Assembly: GCA_018398765.1 (NCBI GenBank)
Contig: JAHBMJ010004990.1
Span: 35,001-76,138, forward strand
Reading direction: 5' to 3'
Length of the DNA: 41,138 nt
DNA from: Chromera velia
Lineage: Eukaryota > Sar > Chromeraceae
Shown: positions 32,790 to 41,138 of the stretch, in pieces
Position numbering within the stretch: position 1 is the stretch's first letter
How the letters are laid out: the number at the start of each line of letters is the position of its first letter
Position numbers and translations under genes: made by a program
The notes under the pieces: generated by a model
What the model was told of the DNA's origin: nothing
Database searches by the model: none
What the model saw: only the letters and a program-made list of their open reading frames with translations

Positions 32790-35566
32790 CGTTCTATGAA
32801 GGCATGCAGAGCTGTGAGCCTGAAGGGTTTGGCTGTAATAGCAACATCATTGCATGCAGGGTTGAGTGTTAAACACGCGGTTGCGAAATAGAGAAAGCTG
32901 TTCAATTTGCGTTTTCCCAAATTAATCTTCGTTTGCGAGAGCTCGCAATGGTCGGATATGGATTCACAGTGACTGCATCTCCAATGAAATCTCCCCCTCT
33001 TCCATTCCCCCTTCCCTTTTTGTGTATCTATTCGAGGAAGCTCGAAAAAGAAAAAGACATTTTTTGAAAGACCTGCTTCCTTCTTTTCTTCACCGGATTC
33101 TGCCATGAATGCAAAATCCTGAGAAGAGGCTGCTGGATCACGCGTCCTCGACAAAAGTTTCCCCGCTGTTTTAATTGTTTTCTTTCTTTGTTTGTGTGCG
33201 TGAGTCTGTATGTGCCAGAAAGAGAGAAGAACGACCCGTCACATTTCATTTTTTCTCTGTCGGGATCACACATACAAAGCACATTCTGAATGCAACGAAA
33301 TAAGTTGAAACGTCAGGCCTTCGAGGTCGGCATGCAAGTGCATGTGTGTAGAGAGGAGAAGTACTTTCTCGGACGACCGACTTCTTCTTGTTTCTTTCTT
33401 TTGTCTCTGATTGATTGCTTGATGGCTTCTTTATTTGTTTGCTCCTTTGTTTCTTTGAAGTTTGTGTGTTCCGGTCAAAATCGAAACGCCACCTTGCTTG
33501 ATTGAAAACCGCAATGATTTGTGCAGTCTTTCATTTGTTTTTTATTTTTCTCTCCCTCTCCTGTGTGTCTGTGGGGGGGGGGGGATTGGATTCTGGTGTG
33601 CAAAAGTATTTCCAAGGCACCTGGACTGATCGAGTTGTTTCTCCTTGTTTTTGGCGTGCGAAGAGATTCTCTCCATCTGAGAGTCAGAAGAGAGAGATAT
33701 ACGCTTACCATGCTTAGCTCTTTTAATATCGAGGAGGCGAAGAATTTGAAAGTGGAAGAAATTGTAAATGCAGCTGTACTCTTGGGCCAAAAAAGCATGT
33801 ATTGATAAACATGCAGGCTAGCATGCAGGCAGGCAACGACGAGGTTAAGTTTGCTCAGCAATCTGCGGAGGTTGGCCGGATTTGACAGGGCTTCATGCAC
33901 ACCTGCTTTTTCTGACCACTGGCAAACAAAGAACCGAGAGTTGAGTCTACACAACACATATGTGCTTGCAGCAAATTGCCGGCAATCAAGCAGGCTTGAA
34001 GGCCAGCGCGACTGGCGACAAGTGTACATGTGCTGCGACAGTGCTGTCTCTTTATGTATGATTCCAGTCCACTATAGCTATCTATATCGATTCAGACACC
34101 TATTGAACTACTGCATGTAACAAGAAGTCTAACTAGTGGAACTATATAGCAGTGTTTAAATAACTATGTAATTCTATNCGTTCTATGAAGGCATGCAGAG
34201 CTGTGAGCCTGAAGGGTTTGGCTGTAATAGCAACATCATTGCATGCAGGGTTGAGTGTTAAACACGCGGTTGCGAAATAGAGAAAGCTGTTCAATTTGCG
34301 TTTTCCCAAATTAATCTTCGTTTGCGAGAGCTCGCAATGGTCGGATATGGATTCACAGTGACTGCATCTCCAATGAAATCTCCCCCTCTTCCATTCCCCC
34401 TTCCCTTTTTGTGTATCTATTCGAGGAAGCTCGAAAAAGAAAAAGACATTTTTTGAAAGACCTGCTTCCTTCTTTTCTTCACCGGATTCTGCCATGAATG
34501 CAAAATCCTGAGAAGAGGCTGCTGGATCACGCGTCCTCGACAAAAGTTTCCCCGCTGTTTTAATTGTTTTCTTTCTTTGTTTGTGTGCGTGAGTCTGTAT
34601 GTGCCAGAAAGAGAGAAGAACGACCCGTCACATTTCATTTTTTCTCTGTCGGGATCACACATACAAAGCACATTCTGAATGCAACGAAATAAGTTGAAAC
34701 GTCAGGCCTTCGAGGTCGGCATGCAAGTGCATGTGTGTAGAGAGGAGAAGTACTTTCTCGGACGACCGACTTCTTCTTGTTTCTTTCTTTTGTCTCTGAT
34801 TGATTGCTTGATGGCTTCTTTATTTGTTTGCTCCTTTGTTTCTTTGAAGTTTGTGTGTTCCGGTCAAAATCGAAACGCCACCTTGCTTGATTGAAAACCG
34901 CAATGATTTGTGCAGTCTTTCATTTGTTTTTTATTTTTCTCTCCCTCTCCTGTGTGTCTGTGGGGGGGGGGGGATTGGATTCTGGTGTGCAAAAGTATTT
35001 CCAAGGCACCTGGACTGATCGAGTTGTTTCTCCTTGTTTTTGGCGTGCGAAGAGATTCTCTCCATCTGAGAGTCAGAAGAGAGAGATATACGCTTACCAT
35101 GCTTAGCTCTTTTAATATCGAGGAGGCGAAGAATTTGAAAGTGGAAGAAATTGTAAATGCAGCTGTACTCTTGGGCCAAAAAAGCATGTATTGATAAACA
35201 TGCAGGCTAGCATGCAGGCAGGCAACGACGAGGTTAAGTTTGCTCAGCAATCTGCGGAGGTTGGCCGGATTTGACAGGGCTTCATGCACACCTGCTTTTT
35301 CTGACCACTGGCAAACAAAGAACCGAGAGTTGAGTCTACACAACACATATGTGCTTGCAGCAAATTGCCGGCAATCAAGCAGGCTTGAAGGCCAGCGCGA
35401 CTGGCGACAAGTGTACATGTGCTGCGACAGTGCTGTCTCTTTATGTATGATTCCAGTCCACTATAGCTATCTATATCGATTCAGACACCTATTGAACTAC
35501 TGCATGTAACAAGAAGTCTAACTAGTGGAACTATATAGCAGTGTTTAAATAACTATGTAATTCTAT
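32790..35566. repeat. Perfect 1388-bp direct repeat joined by a single N
   Basis: Copy 1 is 32790-34177 and copy 2 is 34179-35566, at an offset of 1389. The stretches I compared are identical, including a 12-G homopolymer, and every open frame recurs at the same offset. The only ambiguous base in the window (34178) sits at the junction. No gene is recognised inside; a short plus frame ends near 33805/35194. An assembly overlap left unmerged is the simplest reading. Confidence 0.95.
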
Positions 35567-35589
35567 ATATATGTAGATACATATAATTT

Positions 35590-37056
35590 ACTACGGAAGG
35601 GGCAAGGGTTAAGCAAGGTGATGCGTTGTCCCCGTCGCTTTTTCTATTATTCATTAATGACCTGCATGATGAGATTCAGAAAGGAAAACGGGGAGATGGA
35701 AAGGAAACGGAGGGGGTTCACCTTACTGGGGCCAGTTTGGGAAGTATAGGCTACGCTGATGATCTTGTCTTGTTTGCACACTCAGTAGCCGACCTCCAAG
35801 CAAAATTCGATGCCCTGGAGGGGTATTGCGGAAAGTGAGGGTTGAATGTCAATCTGAAGAAAACCAAGGTCCTGTGCCTTTATGAATACCGCAAGGACTG
35901 TAATGGTATAATTTTGTACCAAGGGAAGGAAGTAGACTGGTGTGATCAGTACAAATATTTGGGTTGCCTTCTGTTTGAGGGAGGGGATTTGACTTGGTCG
36001 ATTGAAGCACGCCTACGCAGTGCAGAGCGTGCAATGGGGGCGGTGATTGGTCTGGCTGCAAGTCTGTCTGGGTTGCCTCTCGGGGGAAAGATGCAGCTGC
36101 TGAAGGCGTGCTGGGAGCCGATGGCACTCTATAGCCTGGAGTGTTTTCCAATAAGACAGGGAGACTGGGAGGCGATTGACAACTTGCGGCTCCGGTTTGT
36201 TTGATGGGTGGTCCGACTTCCGGTCAGGAGTTTACGTGTACCCTCTCTTTTATCTGTTAATTTAATGTCTCTTCGTGCGCTCTTGTGTGCTCGTTTTGCT
36301 TCATTCTGGATTATACTTAGCCGTTCGCATCTCCGTATTCCTCAGGCTCTTTTGAATTCATGGAAGGGACCAGCGGGGCAGAAGCAAAGACGAGCCGTCA
36401 ATGGTCTGTTCAGATGGGCAGGCCTTGACTTTTTGACGTCTCTCCCTGTCCGGAGCTCAGAAAGACGGGCCCCAAAGGGGAATTTGTTTGTTTCTGCCAA
36501 AATTAAGGATGCCTGGGGAATGGAATGCATAAAAAGGGGAGACAGGGAAGAAAAGGGCAACTTCCCCCTGTCTGCCTCTTTATCAGGACTACAGAGAGCT
36601 CTTCCGTCTTCTTCACATTCTTCTCTATTTCTTTTGTCTTCAAAGAATGGCCCGAAGGTACGGATGTCCTGTCTACCGAGAAGTGCCTTATGTAAGAAGA
36701 TTGAGCCACTCCTAAGCACATTGACACTAAATCGGAAGGGTCTAACGGGGGGGGCCAACTCTCCGGGAGAGGTGTTTTGTCTGGTAGAGGGTTATTCTAA
36801 TAGAAGAAAAATTGATGATCTCTGGCACCAGCTTTCAGTATGCTCCAATTGGATAGAAGCAAGAAATAAACTAAACAAAGTGGTAGAGGGAAAGAAAGTG
36901 AAGCAAAGAATTTAGAGAGAAGGAATTGAGGGATCGGATGCAGCCGAAACAGAAGTGAGGAAGATGCTGCTTTTGGCTTTACAAGTCGATCCGTATGAAG
37001 CATGCAGAGCCGTTTGCGATCTTTGTTACTCACTGTGCATGCCTGTTTCTATGTGA
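35590..37056 (+). pseudogene. Decayed LINE (non-LTR retrotransposon) reverse transcriptase, 5'-truncated
   Basis: One reading frame, interrupted by in-frame stops at 35836 (TGA), 36202 (TGA) and 36913 (TAG), encodes the C-terminal half of a non-LTR reverse transcriptase. Visible motifs are the ARVKQGDALSPSLFLLFIND block, the catalytic GYADDLVLFAHS box, GLNVNLKKTKV, and YKYLGCL of the thumb. A C-terminal region without a clear endonuclease signature follows. The N-terminal part (first RT motifs and any APE endonuclease) is missing, as expected for 5' truncation at insertion. AT-rich DNA follows. The element copies RNA into DNA at the target site in intact relatives; this copy is dead. Confidence 0.85.
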
Positions 37057-37778
37057 ACGCGACCTTTTCTTCTTCTGTTCGAGTCTTCTATTGCCACCTC
37101 CAATGCACATGCTGCTCGTGAGCTCACCAAGCGAGCACTTCAGGGGATCTCGCGCTTAGCCTTATCTCTAAAGTTGAGTAATTGACGATCTCTTGCATGA
37201 ACATGGGCTGCTGGGAGCACGGCTCCACTTTAACAAAGCCAACTTCATTCATTCATTTATATAATTGATTTAAACTCTGCTAAATAGTAACGTAAACTTT
37301 GTATAACATGACTCTTCGAAAAAAAAAAACGATTTTTTTTCTAATGACTATTATACATTTGATTTTTTTTGCTAGTTTTTTTGCAAATTCCGCTAGATTC
37401 TTTTTCTAAATTCCTTTACATATCTTTAAATCCCTCTGAATTCCTGTCTAAATCTTTTTAAATTAGTGGTCTAAATTCCCAGGGCTTTACAAGGTATGGT
37501 GAAAAATATTAATGAATGATGATTCACCTAGGAACTGATGAACAACAAACAGTGAGACTGTTTTACACTATATATACTTCTGACATATTATGGCTCAAAT
37601 CTTTGAAAGCTGAACATTTTACGAGCAATTCAACAGCTTCAGCATTGAATCCGCAAATTCACATTTGACATGCCAACCAGATGTGCCCTAGCATGTGCCA
37701 CGCTAGATCAATAGAGCGTTTACACACACGCAAGCACCTATGTAGGCATACGCTCGCGAAGAATGACTTTGGCTAGGA
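37057..37778. other. AT-rich island 3 and LINE 3' flank
   Basis: After a mixed stretch to about 37240, the DNA is AT-rich with A and T homopolymers and loosely repeated CTAAATTCC/TAAATCC words (about 37385-37480). No gene is seen. Part may be the LINE 3' UTR. Confidence 0.45.
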
Positions 37779-40633
37779 CTATGGTGTCGAACGATGGGCT
37801 TGCTTCAGTTGTTCAAAACCTTTGCACTTCGTCTCTCCTACCTTCAAGTTCTTCTTTGCCTTGCCGGGTTTGCCCTTCTTTTTTCTCCCTGTCTTCCCTG
37901 CTTCACTTCCTCCTGCGTGAATTCCTCCCTCACACCATTGATTCACTGATTCAATCACTCCCCCATTCACTAATTCACTGAACAATTTACTTATTGCCAA
38001 CCGGAACACAGATTCTTCATCTGCGTAATGCAAGCAGAAGCACGAAGTCCTTGTGACGGTCTCTGTCTTCTTCTGACTGAGATGCTTTCCCCTCGGTGTG
38101 AATACATATGGAGCACCTTCCCTGCGGGCGTCTCCGGACCGATAGAACAAGGTATAGTCAGCTGAAAAAAAACTTTCCAACAAGCCAGCATGCCAGCCAA
38201 CTTGAAAGCCAGCCAACCAGCCAGCCAGTCACCCACAATCAACCAGTTTGTCACAGTAACTATTTGTCACTGAATCAGCCAGCCAATCAGCCACCCAACC
38301 GATGAGCCAGCTAGTGATTGGGCTAGATGATAAAATCATTTCCTCCCCGTTTCCTTTGCGGTTATGAAAATGAAATCTTCCTTTGAGTCGACCTGTCAAG
38401 CCTCGATCGATCGATCGATCCAGGTCCCATGCATGACATCTGTCAGTGAAGGGATCGCTGATGATCGTTGTTTGTCCTTCCTTGAAGTTCCCTTCTTTCG
38501 TTTTCCTTGTTTCCTCCCTCCACTTATTTCTCTCTCCCTCTCGCTCTTCCTTTCTCAATTCCTCATGTACTGGATTAATCATTTTCATTCAAGGGTCCCT
38601 TTCCAGTCTTTCGACGCACGCCCAGCTAGACCGAGTTCCTCACCCTTCATTCCCTCGGATCTGGTCAGCCCTCGCCTGGTGCTCCGCTGCCTGTGCTGCC
38701 ATCGCCCTGTCTCCGGTGAGTGCGGCCTTATACCGAGACACCTGCGCCTGACCTTCTTTGAAGAATGCGGCCCCGGCATTGCACTCCCAGCTGTATGGCC
38801 AAACGCATGTGAACACATGCAGACTCAAATTGTCGATTTGTGTGTGAATTTATGGATATTATACATATGAAATTTCAAATGCGTGCTGTGCACAAGTGTT
38901 TGCCTCTCTTCGAGCAACCCATTCTGTGAAGTCAACTCCAACCTTTCTTCACGAATCTCGATCAGAATCCATGAATGAGAATGTGTGTACACAAAAACGA
39001 TTGGATTTTGTACGATAGCATGATCATGCACGGAATAAAGAAAAACCGACGAGCACTAGGATGAGCACGAACCTGCAGTCCATTGGAACATCCTCAAACT
39101 CGGCCCGTCCGGGTACATACGGCCGGATGGCGTCTCCTCCAAAGAAGTTTTTATGCATGTCCGCATGGATCCTCTCAGGGTATTCCTTCGGACCTGCATG
39201 CATGCAGACCGAAAAGAAATGTGGGACACTTACATATGAGACACATGCGCAGAGAGGCACAAACTCATGCGCGCATCTAGGATTCCGAAGAATACACATG
39301 CACATGCAGCACAGATCGACTTGCTTCCTTAATTTTCGAGTAGGACCTCTCCAGAGAAGAATGGGGGGAAAGACGCCCTGGGTAGAAGGGAGAGCCGGAT
39401 AGGCACTTCGACGTGGAAAAGCTGTTGATGCCTAAAATTGTACATGAGTCAACACATGCATACATGGATGTTTCACACAATCTCATTTCTCTGCATGCAG
39501 ACACGTCTTTACACGGCACACACACATTATTGGGCCTGCACATGCAGGGACGTGACAGCTGTTAGAATGCTTCGCAAATAATTCGGGTGCACTAACATAG
39601 ATGAAACATGAAGGCATGCAGTCTTTGTGTGCGAATACTAATTAAATGAGTGGGGCACCAAGCAGCAAGAGAAGTGGTTCCAGGACAATTAAGCCGGTGG
39701 TCCCTTTTTAACACCTTCGTCGCACAGGTTGCGTACAGCAGATAGGATTATCTGTATACAAAAACGCGCTTCTTTCAAAGTAGGGAGGCACGGCGTGCAG
39801 ATCGATTAATGTGTGGATCAGGACCCGTGGAGTGTGCGTGCGTCCACTCAATTTGTCATGCGCTTCTGTGGAAGGATGCGGACAGCAAACGAGGCGTATG
39901 TGCACAATTACACATTCTGCTTTGACAAATGCATTAATTCTGTGCATGTGCGGACCTGGGTAGGGGGCGAGGCTCTGTTCGGGCGATCCGTTGTATTCTG
40001 TCATCAGAAAGGCAACCTCATACCAGCAATCTAACTTTCCTTTTGGCTCGTCTTTGCCAGGCGCCTTCCGACGCAAACGGCGGACCTGCAGATATATACA
40101 GAACAATCATTTTCTGAGTTGCATGCCAGACAAATCCACACAAGATACAGGAGCGTGCAAAAGTAAGTATCTCTCTTCGTTTTCTCGGACCTTCGGAATT
40201 CCCTTCCGACGACGCCACAACTGTACGTAGACAAATGCGAATCTAAGCAGAAATCCGTACCTATCGATAGACAGGCATAGTACCGACAGACACGCAAAAG
40301 GACACACAAAGAGACGCTGACCAGGTACCCCGTGTGCCACCCGTTCAGGTCTGTGCGGTATCCTTTCGAGAGAGCTGTGTTCCCTACGTCATCCCACTTT
40401 TGCGTCCCGTCGTCTGCGTGCCCCTGGTCGTGTTGGTTCGCTCCATTGTTGTTGTGCAACACCTCCACCTTCCATCCCGTGCGAGCAGCCTCGCGGACAA
40501 GAGGATCCTCGCTGGAAAATGCAGATGACACCAAGGCACCTTCACCCATCACCATGCAGCAACACGCCCATGCAGAAAGAAGAATTAAAAAGCAATAAAT
40601 CGAAAACATTTTCCTCCGAAAAGCGAACAGCAT
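37779..40633 (-). CDS. Predicted secreted protein, family not recognised
   Basis: Seven exons (high to low): 40633-40322, 40085-40024, 39431-39347, 39185-39073, 38790-38644, 38439-38393, 38161-37779. All phases agree and give about 382 residues. Residues 1-32 (FRRKMFSIYCFLILLSAWAC) form a signal peptide or anchor. Later ATG 40609 or earlier 40675 are alternative starts. Distinctive stretches are VLHNNNGANQHDQGHADDG, NGWHTGYL, FFGGDAIRPYVPGRAEFED and MDCSWECNAGAAFFKEGQ, an Ala/Gln-rich helix (MAAQAAEHQARADQ), and a Lys/Gly-rich C-terminus. No domain is recognised. Exon 4 needs the second AG (GAAG|GAATAC) rather than the nearer GCATGCAG to keep frame. The 47-base exon 6 is partly a GATC repeat. 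The last exon could splice again at AAG|GTAGGA. The model is supported mainly by phase agreement. Confidence 0.55.
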
Positions 40634-41138
40634 CTCGCTTTCGTCTTTAATTGACAAGAACAATGTCTTGAACATCTTTGAACGACATGCCCAGAGACGC
40701 TACACAGAGAAACTTTTGTGTAGAAGCAAATCGCTGCATCATTCCACACTGTCTTCCCTGGCACATACACATAAATGCACCGTTCACAGCTCTCCCTCCC
40801 TTCCTTCCTTCTCTTTCTGCCGCCTCCTCTGCCCCCTCCTCTGCTTTCTCCCCTGCCTTCTCCTCTGTCTCGCGTACTGATGAACTGATGCCGTCCCTCC
40901 ACCAACTCGATTCGCAGAACACCCAGACCGCCAGCCATTGAGTGAGCCTCTCTCTGCTCAACTGCGCGCTCTCTCCCTCTCTCCCTTCCTCCCTCGCTCC
41001 TTCACTCCCTCGCTCCCTCCCTCCGTCCCTCTATCTCTTCACCTCCTCTTCCTTTCGTCCCTCCTCTCGCACATCCGCGTGTATGCACACAACCACGCAT
41101 GCATGCATATCCCCCCCCCCCCCCCCCCCCCCCCCCCC
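40634..41138. other. Upstream flank and low-complexity window end
   Basis: This is the 5' flank of the minus-strand gene, with CT-rich DNA (40790-41060) and a GCATGCATGCAT palindrome near 41098-41108. A C homopolymer of about 28 bases fills 41111-41138 and probably marks a contig end. Confidence 0.6.

Noticed and set aside
33475..34029. 184-residue minus-strand frame, repeated at 34864-35418
   Set aside because: No domain, and both copies lie in the perfect repeat that is probably an assembly artefact.

Overview
The window looks like nuclear DNA of a protist with many short exons and introns. Base composition is roughly balanced, simple-sequence repeats are dense, and GCATGC words are frequent. 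Most 3' splice sites read YGCAG. I infer an alveolate, most plausibly a chromerid alga of the Chromera velia type. This rests on gene style and GCATGC abundance, not on a database match.

Seven protein-coding genes can be built by joining exons whose phases agree, and they alternate strictly in strand (- + - + - + -). They are: (1) 605-1060 (-), an intronless PLGRKT-like two-helix membrane protein; (2) 1870-2891 (+), a two-exon ubiquitin-like protein with an N-terminal extension and a C-terminal tail; (3) 7004-15787 (-), a 16-exon PP2C/PPM protein phosphatase of about 615 residues with an acidic C-terminus; (4) 16908-25350 (+), a poly(A)-specific ribonuclease (PARN)-like DEDDh deadenylase of about 16 exons, with a basic N-terminus that could be a mitochondrial presequence; (5) 27278-27774 (-), a small secreted helical protein in three exons; (6) 28482-31541 (+), a secreted trypsin-like protease fused to a P-domain-like C-terminus, three exons; (7) 37779-40633 (-), a predicted secreted protein of about 382 residues in seven exons, family not recognised.

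Three gene pairs are head to head (1/2, 3/4, 5/6). Their shared upstream regions carry TGCATGC palindromes and CG-rich words, so they may be bidirectional promoters. The convergent intervals hold microsatellites, three AT-rich islands and a decayed LINE reverse transcriptase (about 35590-37056).

A perfect 1388-bp direct repeat (32790-34177 and 34179-35566) is joined by the only N in the window. It is most likely an unmerged assembly overlap. No RNA gene, CRISPR array or bacterial-type operon was seen. The genes do not form an evident pathway; the two RNA/signalling enzymes are housekeeping types, and genes 5-7 all carry predicted signal peptides.
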